Shown: positions 8,227 through 14,826 of the stretch, piece by piece
How positions within the stretch are numbered: position 1 is the stretch's first letter
How the letters are laid out: the number at the start of each line of letters is the position of its first letter
Assembly (NCBI GenBank): GCA_046483285.1
Contig: JAWODN010000102.1
Coordinates: 1 to 49,290, forward strand
Direction: 5' to 3'
Length of the DNA stretch: 49,290 nt
Source of the DNA: CAYRTV01 sp046483285
Lineage (GTDB): Bacteria > Acidobacteriota > Aminicenantia > Aminicenantales > Aminicenantaceae
Notes under the pieces: generated by a model
The model's input: the letters and a program-made list of their open reading frames with translations, nothing else
Database searches by the model: none
What the model was told of the DNA's origin: nothing
Translations under genes and position numbers: made by a program

Positions 8227-8420
8227 TATGGAATTCAGGTGTGGCTGAAGCGACCTTGAAGATTTAGCCTTCTGAGGGCTGTGTTTGAGGGCACCCGGCG
8301 AAGCCGGGCTGCGAGCATGTTTGACCCACGGACGGGGGGAGTTGCGCAGCAGCCGAAAACACAGGGCGAATAATGGCGTTAAAAATCTGAAGGGAGCACA
8401 AGCCATACCTGAATTCCATA
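8227..8420. repeat. Family D MITE-like element with 20-bp terminal inverted repeats
   Basis: The left end TATGGAATTCAGGTGTGGCT and the right end AGCCATACCTGAATTCCATA are inverted repeats matching at 19 of 20 positions, 194 bases end to end. The interior has no convincing gene; it contains a CCCGGC-GAA-GCCGGG hairpin. It lies in the divergent gap between yebC and ylxP, which is otherwise promoter space. A degenerate end-like fragment occurs at about 47402-47430. No transposase is present, so any mobility would need one supplied from elsewhere. Confidence 0.75.
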
Positions 8421-8457
8421 TGCCATAAGGAAATGATTTTCTAAGGTATAGGTCAGG
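8421..8457 (-). repeat. Family B repeat fragment
   Basis: Read on the minus strand this gives CCTGACCTATACCTTAGAAA followed by ATCATTTCCTTATGG, which matches segments at 13747 and 36107. It abuts the family D element directly. Confidence 0.55.
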
Positions 8458-8474
8458 TTAAAGAAGCGGCTGTT

Positions 8475-8756
8475 ATGATAATCGGTTACTTGGGGTTGGA
8501 GATATATTTGCCTGGATCCCACTCCTTAAAGGAAAAAAGAAAACAGCTCAACAAATTCCGGGACCGGTTGAAATCAAAATATAATGTTTCCTTTGCCGAG
8601 ATCGATTTTCAGGATAAATGGCAGAGATCCAAATTAGGCATCATCACCATAAACAGCCGAAAGCATGTGGTTGAAAATATTCTTCATCAAATCATCAGGG
8701 AAGCTGAAGAAAAAATCGATGGAGAAATTCTCAATAAAGACATCGATTTTTTTTAA
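8475..8756 (+). CDS. ylxP: DUF503 family protein, YlxP-like
   Basis: A 93-residue protein of the DUF503 family. It begins MIIGYLGLEIYLPGSHSLKEKR, the family hallmark, followed by KFRDRLKSKYNVSFAEIDFQDKW and a C-terminal helix ending in IDFF. In Bacillus, ylxP sits beside infB and rbfA, and the family is thought to assist ribosome assembly or translation; the biochemical role is not settled. Here it precedes rbfA by 74 bases, keeping the arrangement although nusA-infB are not upstream. Cytoplasmic. Confidence 0.85.
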   Translation: MIIGYLGLEIYLPGSHSLKEKRKQLNKFRDRLKSKYNVSFAEIDFQDKWQRSKLGIITINSRKHVVENILHQIIREAEEKIDGEILNKDIDFF

Positions 8757-8830
8757 CCCGCTCAAAGACCGGATTGCCTCTGATGCCGGCCGCGGAATTT
8801 TCAGCCGGAATAATAGAAGGTCAGGTTGCC

Positions 8831-9187
8831 ATGAACAACAATAAATCTCGCCGCCAAAAAAAGGTTCAAAGTCTGCTGCAGGATGTTCTCAGCCGCACTT
8901 TGCTGGAATCATCCATCGGGGGGCCGTCAACAATGATCAGCATAACCGGTATCGAGATGACCAGGGATTTGCGCATCGCTTATATCTACCTCAGTGTCTT
9001 CGGAACAACTGATGAAAAAGGAGTTGTAGAGGATCTGAACCAAAAAAAAGGGTATTTTCGAAAAGCTATTGCCTCTCAAACGAAATTAAAGTATAATCCG
9101 ATGCTAATTTTCAATCTGGACCCGAGATTCGAGCAAAAAGAACGAATTGAAAAAATTTTAAAAGACATCAAAAATAATGAGCGATGA
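8831..9187 (+). CDS. rbfA: 30S ribosome-binding factor A
   Basis: RbfA is a KH-fold protein that binds the maturing 30S subunit. Family blocks are RRQKKVQSLLQDVLSRTLLE at the start, ISITGIEMTRDLRIAYIYLSVFG in the middle and KLKYNPMLIFNLDPRFEQKERIEKIL at the end. The start is placed at ATG 8831 (MNNNKSRRQKK), giving 118 residues, the typical size. A TTG-initiated extension to 8774 would add 19 atypical residues. The last 11 bases overlap nrnA. Confidence 0.93.
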   Translation: MNNNKSRRQKKVQSLLQDVLSRTLLESSIGGPSTMISITGIEMTRDLRIAYIYLSVFGTTDEKGVVEDLNQKKGYFRKAIASQTKLKYNPMLIFNLDPRFEQKERIEKILKDIKNNER

Positions 9188-10136
9188 GCCTCTAAATTTA
9201 ATCGCCCGGAAAATAAAGGACAGTCAAAAAATCGGTGTGGTTTCGCATCTGCGTCCGGATGGGGATTCCATATGCACCAGTTTGGCTTTGTATCTGATGG
9301 GCCGGCAGTTAAATAAAGATATTTCAGTATACATAAGAGATAAAATTCCCATCCCATTCAATAATTTTCCGGATATCGATCTCATCCAAATCGCACCCAT
9401 TCCAAAAAATTCCTATGATTTGATCATTCTCCTTGAGTGCGCGAGTGTTTCCCGGTCGGGCCAGGAAGGTCTTGATGATTATTTTAAAATTAATATTGAT
9501 CATCACCATTCCAATGATTATTACGCGGATATCAACTGGGTTAACCCTGATGCCGCAGCTGTTGCCTGCATGATTTATAAGCTCGGGATGAAATTAAACA
9601 TTCATTTCACAAAGCGGATAGCCACCCAGTTGTACAGCGCCGTTGTCTCAGATACCGGCTCTTTTCAATTCTCTAATACTCAGGCTGGTGCCTTTAAAAT
9701 TTGCTATGCGCTGGTTCGGCACGGTGCTGTGCCTATCGAAGTTTCCGATATGCTTTTTAATAACAATCCTCCTGAAAAGATTAAGCTGTTGGGCAAAGTT
9801 CTTTCCACCCTCCGCCTGAACCGGGAGGGGAATCTTGCGGTGATCACTATGCTTCAGGAACATCTGCGTTCACTGAACTTAACACAAATCGATACAGAAG
9901 ATATCACGACTTGTGCCCGCTCTATAACAAAAGTCAAAGTGGTGCTTTTCTTTAAAGAAATGGAGCGGAACACCTACCGGGTCAGCGTCCGGTCTAAAGG
10001 ACATGTGAATTCTGCTGAAATCGCTGAACGCTTCGGAGGCGGAGGCCACCAGCATGCCGCTGGTTTTACGGTTAAAGGGCTTTACTCAAAACTCATCAAT
10101 CAGGTTCCGGAAACTGTCAGCGAAATGCTTAAGTGA
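9177..10136 (+). CDS. nrnA: DHH-family oligoribonuclease / pAp phosphatase NrnA
   Basis: A 319-residue DHH-DHHA1 phosphoesterase. Relatives degrade short RNA oligonucleotides and hydrolyse 3'-phosphoadenosine 5'-phosphate. Motif I is HLRPDGDS (His24, Asp28, Asp30), motif III is IDHHHSN near residue 108, and the C-terminal substrate loop is FGGGGHQHAAGF. Motif II, usually an Asp in a VDC/LDC-like segment, reads LLECAS here, with Glu87 in its place; Glu can still ligand manganese but is uncommon as I recall. The gene overlaps rbfA by 11 bases and is followed by truB, the usual order. Confidence 0.92.
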   Translation: MSDEPLNLIARKIKDSQKIGVVSHLRPDGDSICTSLALYLMGRQLNKDISVYIRDKIPIPFNNFPDIDLIQIAPIPKNSYDLIILLECASVSRSGQEGLDDYFKINIDHHHSNDYYADINWVNPDAAAVACMIYKLGMKLNIHFTKRIATQLYSAVVSDTGSFQFSNTQAGAFKICYALVRHGAVPIEVSDMLFNNNPPEKIKLLGKVLSTLRLNREGNLAVITMLQEHLRSLNLTQIDTEDITTCARSITKVKVVLFFKEMERNTYRVSVRSKGHVNSAEIAERFGGGGHQHAAGFTVKGLYSKLINQVPETVSEMLK

Positions 10137-10172
10137 AAATTGGATAGCGTATCATGTGAACCCCGTCGCAAA

Positions 10173-11111
10173 ATGGATGGAATAATACCTGTCAATAAAC
10201 CAAAAGACGTCACGTCCCATGATGTGGTTCAGGAAATCAGAGTTATCATTCATAACCAAAAGACCGGTCATTTCGGAACCTTGGATCCAATGGCCACCGG
10301 TCTTTTGCTGATTGCCGTCGGAAATGCGACCAGGCTGTTTCCTTTCTTTTCCAAAATGGAAAAAGTTTATTCAGGCCGAATAAGATTAGGCATATCAACT
10401 GATACTTACGATTCAACCGGACAGCCTTCCGGTGAAGAGACTTGTTCTTTTCCTGATGAAAAAAATCTCTTGCAGGCCATGCGGAGTTTTGAAGGGCGGA
10501 TTTCGCAGACAGCACCTCCCTACTCCGCAAAAAAACACAAAGGCAAACCGCTATACACATTCGCCCGAAAAAACAAGGAAATTCATATCAAACCTCATCT
10601 TGTTGAAGTAAAATATTTTCGGCTTTCCGCATACATCCCCCCCGAACTTCGATTTGAAGTCCTCTGCACATCCGGGACCTATATACGTTCTTTGGCCCAT
10701 GATCTTGGCTTAAAAATAGGATGCGGCGCTCATTTATCAGAACTCATCCGGCTCCGGATCGGTTCTTATGACCTGAATGACGCTTTGACCTTAGAAGAAA
10801 TCAGAACTCATATAAAAAATCAACACATCCGGAATTTTCTTATTCCCATGGAATCCCTTTTATCCCATTTTCCTAAAATCATTTTATCCGAAGCCGGCCG
10901 GAAACGGGCCCAATCCGGCAGTGTGATTCAGCCTGGGCATGTACTGGATATTCAGATGAATCAAAAATCCCAGAAACTGATCCAGGCCCACCCAAATGAC
11001 AGCCGGATCAACCGTCTGTTCAGCCCGGACGGAAAACTGATCGCTTTTGCCAGGATAGATCCTGAAAAAGGCGGTTTGCATCCCTTTTTGGTGATAGATG
11101 CCAACAATTAA
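10173..11111 (+). CDS. truB: tRNA pseudouridine(55) synthase TruB
   Basis: TruB makes pseudouridine 55 in the T loop of tRNAs. It has DGIIPVNKPKDVTSHDVV at the start, the catalytic loop GHFGTLDPMATGLL with the nucleophilic Asp near residue 37, KVYSGRIRLGISTDTYD, the APPYSAKKHKG-type block (here TAPPYSAKKHKGKPLY) and TSGTYIRSLAHDLG. The ATG at 10173 is chosen because it gives the usual N-terminus and 312 residues. A TTG at 10140 would add 11 residues, and neither start has a clear Shine-Dalgarno. Residues after about 235 resemble the C-terminal PUA-like part. Last gene of ylxP-rbfA-nrnA-truB. Confidence 0.95.
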   Translation: MDGIIPVNKPKDVTSHDVVQEIRVIIHNQKTGHFGTLDPMATGLLLIAVGNATRLFPFFSKMEKVYSGRIRLGISTDTYDSTGQPSGEETCSFPDEKNLLQAMRSFEGRISQTAPPYSAKKHKGKPLYTFARKNKEIHIKPHLVEVKYFRLSAYIPPELRFEVLCTSGTYIRSLAHDLGLKIGCGAHLSELIRLRIGSYDLNDALTLEEIRTHIKNQHIRNFLIPMESLLSHFPKIILSEAGRKRAQSGSVIQPGHVLDIQMNQKSQKLIQAHPNDSRINRLFSPDGKLIAFARIDPEKGGLHPFLVIDANN

Positions 11112-11134
11112 TCAAACGAGAAAGAGGAGGCGAG

Positions 11135-12601
11135 ATGGTCAGTAAAGAGTTGTTCTCATCCCGTTGGGGTATTATATTTGCCGGTTTGGGTATGGCTGTG
11201 GGGACCGGCAATTTGTGGAGATTCCCCCGAATCGCCGCTCAATATGGGAGCGGCGCCTTTATAATCGCCTGGATTCTCTTTTTGTTTCTTTGGGCGATCC
11301 CGCTTTTAGTCATTGAACTGTCAATCGGCAAAAAAACACGCCGGGGCGTTATCGGCTCCTTCATGGATATGGCAGGGAAAAATTTTGCCTGGATGGGCAC
11401 TTTTGTCGCTTTTGTGACAGCGGCGATCACATTCTATTACACTGTCGTCACCGGCTGGTGTATCAAATATCTTTATGCAACCGTTTTCCAGGGGCTTATT
11501 CATAAAAAACCCCTCGGATTTTGGCGCAGCTTCACATCTTCCTGGGAACCGGTGGGGTTTCACTTTATAGCCATCTTTGTTGGGTGCGCGATCATTTATT
11601 TCGGTGTCGTCAAAGGCATAGAAAGGGCGAACAAAATTTTAATTCCGTCGCTTTTTCTTCTGATGATTGTGGCATCCATACGGGCACTGACACTCCCCGG
11701 GGCTTTCCAGGGACTGAATTTTCTTTTTTCTCCGAATCTTTCTGAACTCGGCAACCATGAAATCTGGCTACAAGCCCTGAGCCAGGCGGCATGGTCGACT
11801 GGAGCCGGATGGGGACTGATCCTTACGTATGCCGTGTATTCCCACAGGAAACAAAATCCTCTTCTCACATCAGCCACTTTAGGGTTCGGCGACTATTTTG
11901 TTTCGCTGCTGGCCGCCGTCACCATTATTCCCACGGTTTTTTCATTTTTCCATGGCCAAAATATGGCCCAGGAAAGAGTTTTGGAAGTTATGCAGACAGA
12001 TAACCAGGGCTTGACTTTCATTTGGATCCCGAGTCTGTTTTCCAAGATTCCCTCCGGCAGCATTTTTCTGGCAATGTTTTTCCTGGCGCTCTGCTTTGCT
12101 GCATTTTCTTCTCTTATCGCGCAGCTGGAGCTGATCAGCCGGATATTCATGGATGCCGGCTTATCCCGGAAAAAAGCTGTCACCGTGGTTGGAACCGGTT
12201 GTTTTTTCTTGGGATTGCCGTCCGCACTCAGCCTGGGTTTTTTTAATAACCAGGATTTCGTATGGGGGCTGGGTCTGATGGTCAGTGGATTTTTCTTTAT
12301 TTTCCTGGTTCTCAAGACAGGCCCCAGAAAATTCCGTCAGGAGATCATTTCCAACGCGGATGTCAGTGTGAAGTTGGGAAAAGCTTTTGATTTTTTAGTG
12401 AAATTTCTTCTTCCGGCCCAATTGTTGGCTATGCTGGGATGGTGGTTTTATGAGAGTTATAAACAAGACCCGCATAACTGGTTCAATCCTTTTGCACAAG
12501 GAACCTTGGGAACGGTTTTGTTTCAATGGATAGTGGCGCTGGCCGTCTTTTTCTTATTCAATAAATATATTGCGGGGAGATTGACCAAAAATGAAACTTG
12601 A
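11135..12601 (+). CDS. Sodium-dependent amino-acid transporter, NSS (SLC6/LeuT) family
   Basis: A 488-residue inner-membrane symporter with about 11-12 hydrophobic helices. The TM1 signature is present in GLGMAVGTGNLWRFPRIAAQ, including the unwound sodium and substrate site, followed by GSGAFIIAW and PLLVIELSIGKKTRRG. WSTGAGWGLILTYAVYS corresponds to TM6. By family it takes up neutral amino acids with sodium; the substrate cannot be told. AGAGGAGG lies five to six bases before the ATG. Its last codons overlap a 31-codon frame encoding a single-helix peptide, as in MetPS-like NSS systems. It follows truB by 23 bases and may be cotranscribed. Confidence 0.92.
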   Translation: MVSKELFSSRWGIIFAGLGMAVGTGNLWRFPRIAAQYGSGAFIIAWILFLFLWAIPLLVIELSIGKKTRRGVIGSFMDMAGKNFAWMGTFVAFVTAAITFYYTVVTGWCIKYLYATVFQGLIHKKPLGFWRSFTSSWEPVGFHFIAIFVGCAIIYFGVVKGIERANKILIPSLFLLMIVASIRALTLPGAFQGLNFLFSPNLSELGNHEIWLQALSQAAWSTGAGWGLILTYAVYSHRKQNPLLTSATLGFGDYFVSLLAAVTIIPTVFSFFHGQNMAQERVLEVMQTDNQGLTFIWIPSLFSKIPSGSIFLAMFFLALCFAAFSSLIAQLELISRIFMDAGLSRKKAVTVVGTGCFFLGLPSALSLGFFNNQDFVWGLGLMVSGFFFIFLVLKTGPRKFRQEIISNADVSVKLGKAFDFLVKFLLPAQLLAMLGWWFYESYKQDPHNWFNPFAQGTLGTVLFQWIVALAVFFLFNKYIAGRLTKNET

Positions 12602-12686
12602 TGCTTTCATTTTCATGATTGTCATTTTCGGGTTCTGTCTGGGCGGCTTTATCTACACATTGATTCTGTCCGCCCGGCAAAAATAA
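12591..12686 (+). CDS. 31-residue membrane peptide, MetS-like NSS transporter small subunit
   Basis: This short frame starts inside the end of the NSS transporter gene (ATG 12591; transporter stop 12599-12601) and ends with TAA at 12684-12686. The peptide begins MKLDAFIFMIVIFGFCLG, continues GGFIYTLILSA and ends RQK: one hydrophobic helix of about 22 residues with a short positive tail. NSS carriers of the MetP type are known to work with a small single-helix partner, MetS, encoded immediately downstream. The position, overlap, single helix and glycine-rich centre support this role. No homology search was possible, so the assignment is by context and shape. Confidence 0.7.
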   Translation: MKLDAFIFMIVIFGFCLGGFIYTLILSARQK

Positions 12687-12743
12687 AACGTTTTATTGTT
12701 TTATTCTTAAATCCAACTTATTGAATTTTCCAAGGGATAAGTC

Positions 12744-12772
12744 TTGAATTTACAAGCCAGGTGTAGTACTTT
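12744..12772 (+). promoter_or_regulatory. Possible promoter of the DUF507 operon
   Basis: TTGAAT (12744-12749), a 17-base spacer and TACTTT (12767-12772) lie just before the ATG at 12782. If real, the transcript would begin within a few bases of the start codon and be nearly leaderless, which would fit the lack of a Shine-Dalgarno there. Confidence 0.3.
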
Positions 12773-12781
12773 AGTTGAGTT

Positions 12782-13060
12782 ATGAGACTGAATAAAAATG
12801 AAATTGATCACATTGCGTTTGCGATAGTCAGGAATCTGTTAAAAGATAATAAAATTAGCGCAAAAGAAAAAAAGCAAGTTGTTGAGGATGTCAAAAAAAT
12901 CATAACGGAAGAATTTCTCAATGAAGAAAAACTCGATCAGGAAGTCAGGGAAATTCTCAATCAATACCGGGACAAAATCCGGAAAGAAAATATCGAGTAT
13001 CAAACCATGTTTCGAATGATAAAAACCAAGCTGGCCAAAGAAAAGGACATTGTGTTATGA
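12782..13060 (+). CDS. DUF507 family protein, first copy
   Basis: A 92-residue, highly charged, probably all-helical cytoplasmic protein. The start MRLNKNEIDHIAFAIVRNLL and the end ENIEYQTMFRMIKTKLAKEKDIVL fit DUF507, a family of unknown function that usually occurs as two adjacent genes. There is no clear ribosome-binding site before the ATG. It overlaps the second copy by four bases (ATGA), so translation is coupled. The two copies differ greatly in sequence, which suggests a heterodimer or two-part complex rather than a recent duplication. Confidence 0.8.
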   Translation: MRLNKNEIDHIAFAIVRNLLKDNKISAKEKKQVVEDVKKIITEEFLNEEKLDQEVREILNQYRDKIRKENIEYQTMFRMIKTKLAKEKDIVL

Positions 13061-13344
13061 GTATTCGCTTATCCAGGGAAAAAATCAATTATCTTTCCCG
13101 GAAAATCATGGAATCTTTATTCAGGGATGAGCACATAGATTTCCTGGATGAACCCAACGAAATCCGGCTTTCCATTGTTCACAGCGTGGAAGAAGAATTA
13201 AAAACTTTTGAACGTCTGGAGAGAAAGGCCGAAAAGAAAATCGAATCGCAAAAAAAATCCATAAAAGAGGGAAGCCGGGAATGGGAAATTCTCTTCCGTA
13301 AATACTATAATGACGAAGTCGCGAAACTCGGAAAGTTTTTCTGA
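13057..13344 (+). CDS. DUF507 family protein, second copy
   Basis: A 95-residue partner of the preceding gene with the same plan: an N-terminal helix (IRLSREKINYLSRKIMESLF), an acidic turn, a long charged helix and a C-terminal segment REWEILFRKYYNDEVAKLGKFF. The equivalent ends in the first copy (YQTMFRMIKTKLAKE) align with it. Function is unknown in the family. It begins inside the first gene's stop (ATGA) and runs 35 bases into the thioesterase gene. Confidence 0.8.
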   Translation: MSIRLSREKINYLSRKIMESLFRDEHIDFLDEPNEIRLSIVHSVEEELKTFERLERKAEKKIESQKKSIKEGSREWEILFRKYYNDEVAKLGKFF

Positions 13345-13750
13345 AACCTGCCTGAGTTCAATTGAAGTAACAGAAAGAGTCCGCTATTCTGAAACAGATC
13401 AAATGGGCGTGGCTCATAACAAAAATTATTTCGAATGGTTTGAAATCGGCCGGACGGAATTCTGCCGGGAAAAAAAAATCCCTTATAAATCCATTGAAGA
13501 GCAGGGTATTTACCTTGTGGTGGTTGAATCTTTTTGTCAGTACAAGAAACCGCTCCGCTATGATGAACGGATTGTCATTCAGGTCAAGCTGGGTGAGGCC
13601 TCACCGAAAAAAATTGTTTTCGAATATGTTATCTTCTCCTCTGATAAAAACCGGTTGGCGGCACAAGGGAGGAGCGTTCATGTTCCGACGAATTCCAAAG
13701 CCCGGGTGATTCCCCTTCCGGAAGGGATCCTGCAAAAACTGTTAACCTGA
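13310..13750 (+). CDS. Acyl-CoA thioesterase, YbgC/4HBT hotdog family
   Basis: A 146-residue hotdog-fold thioesterase. The active-site block is RYSETDQMGVAHNKNYFEWFEIGRTEF, with the Asp in ETDQMG and the His/Asn that follow, typical of the YbgC group. The family hydrolyses short acyl-CoA or acyl-ACP thioesters; YbgC members often accompany tol-pal genes, which are not here. The first 20 residues are unusual and come from the 35-base overlap with the second DUF507 gene. A later non-ATG start is possible. Last gene before a repeat and a convergent rfbD-like gene. Confidence 0.87.
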   Translation: MTKSRNSESFSETCLSSIEVTERVRYSETDQMGVAHNKNYFEWFEIGRTEFCREKKIPYKSIEEQGIYLVVVESFCQYKKPLRYDERIVIQVKLGEASPKKIVFEYVIFSSDKNRLAAQGRSVHVPTNSKARVIPLPEGILQKLLT

Positions 13751-13858
13751 GGACCTATACTTTAGAAAATGGTTTCCTTGCCGCCATAGGAACGGGAGAT
13801 GGATCGCCGCAACTCCGGCATCTGCGGCAATCCCGGCGTGTTCATCATTCAGGCAAAA
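13747..13858 (+). repeat. Composite repeat: family B followed by the right end of family A
   Basis: The 117-base convergent gap between the thioesterase and rfbD-like genes is almost all repeat. It starts with GGACCTATACTTTAGAAAAT and GGTTTCCTTGCCGCCAT (family B) and continues with CATCTGCGGCAATCCCGGCG and TTCATCATTCAGG, a divergent copy of the family A right end. No terminator hairpin is visible here. Confidence 0.6.
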
Positions 13859-13867
13859 TAATCCGGG

Positions 13868-14761
13868 TCAGGATATATAACCTTTTATGTTCAAATAATC
13901 CTTTAATGCGTCTTTCCAATGCCGCATGGGGGGGATGCCCATTTGTGCGGCTCTGCGGTTCTCCAGAACCGAATATTCCGGCCGTCTTGCCTCCGAAGGG
14001 TATGCCGCTGAAGACACGGCTTCCACCTCAGGATTCAATCCGGTTTGAGCGAAAATTTCCTGCGCGAATCTGAACCAGGTGCACTCTCCTTCATTGGTGA
14101 GATGAAACAGTCCTTGTCCGCCTTTCGCCATAACATCTTTAACCCGCCCCGCCAAATCACCGGTGTGAGTGGGTGTGACCCATTGGTCATTTACGATTTT
14201 TATTTTACGGGATTTCTTGGCGAGGGAGATCATGGTGTCAACAAAATTATATCCTTTTCCCCAGCACCCGGCCCAGCCGTAAAGTCCGCTGGTGCGGATA
14301 AGAATGTTATCTTTTTGCGCATTAAGGGTAAAATATTCACCACATAATTTAGACACACCGTAGACATTCAAAGGATTGGGAGAATCAGATTCTGTATAAG
14401 GAGAAGACTTCCGCCCGTCAAAAACATAATCTGTACTGAAATGAACCAGAACAGAGTCCGAATCAAGGCACCATTGGGCCAGGTTTCGGACAGCATAGCC
14501 GTTCAATTCAAAAGCCGCCGGCATGTTGTTTTCACATTCATCCACTTTATTGAAAGCGGCGGTGTTGATCACAACATCCGGCCGGGCCGATTTTATCTGC
14601 TTTTCAGCGTCTCCGGTCCGCGTCAAATCAAAATCAGGATAATAAAGGGGAATCAGTCTTTTTTCTCCGAAAACCCGCTTTAAATCGGATCCCAGCTGTC
14701 CGTCCGCTCCGATTAAAACTATCTTCAGATCCTCCCCCGCCAAATCTCGCACCATGTTCAT
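13868..14761 (-). CDS. rfbD: dTDP-4-dehydrorhamnose reductase-like SDR protein
   Basis: A 297-residue extended short-chain reductase. The Rossmann start KIVLIGADGQLGSDL and NTAAFNKVDECE, HFSTDYVFDGRKSSPYTE and the catalytic YGVSK (Tyr-x-x-x-Lys), with TSGLYG and DQWVTPTHTGDLA, match RfbD, which makes dTDP-L-rhamnose from the 4-keto sugar. No rfbA/B/C is nearby, so the exact nucleotide sugar is uncertain. Several starts are possible (14767 TTG, 14761 and 14755 ATG) without a good Shine-Dalgarno. A glycan operon lies about 3 kb away, consistent with surface polysaccharide synthesis. Confidence 0.85.
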   Translation of the reverse strand: MNMVRDLAGEDLKIVLIGADGQLGSDLKRVFGEKRLIPLYYPDFDLTRTGDAEKQIKSARPDVVINTAAFNKVDECENNMPAAFELNGYAVRNLAQWCLDSDSVLVHFSTDYVFDGRKSSPYTESDSPNPLNVYGVSKLCGEYFTLNAQKDNILIRTSGLYGWAGCWGKGYNFVDTMISLAKKSRKIKIVNDQWVTPTHTGDLAGRVKDVMAKGGQGLFHLTNEGECTWFRFAQEIFAQTGLNPEVEAVSSAAYPSEARRPEYSVLENRRAAQMGIPPMRHWKDALKDYLNIKGYIS

Positions 14762-14772
14762 GATCAATACAT

Positions 14773-14810
14773 AAAAAAAAGGCCAGGGAGTCTTTATAAC
14801 CCCCTGGCCT
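14773..14810 (-). terminator. Rho-independent terminator of the PKD/barrel gene
   Basis: On the minus strand the stem AGGCCAGGG (14810-14802) pairs perfectly with CCCTGGCCT (14788-14780) around a 13-base loop and is followed by a run of T (complement of A14773-14780). It lies 17 bases after the stop of the upstream gene and just before the rfbD-like start. Confidence 0.9.
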
Positions 14811-14826
14811 GATTTTGTGTTTCAGG

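Noticed and set aside
8218..8406. Open frame of 62 codons inside the family D element
   Set aside because: It is set by the inverted repeats, has no Shine-Dalgarno and encodes a low-complexity basic peptide without family resemblance.
12682..12697. Perfect 16-base palindrome AATAAAACGTTTTATT after the NSS small peptide
   Set aside because: AT-only arms without a loop or GC-rich stem do not make a convincing terminator; noted as a curiosity only.
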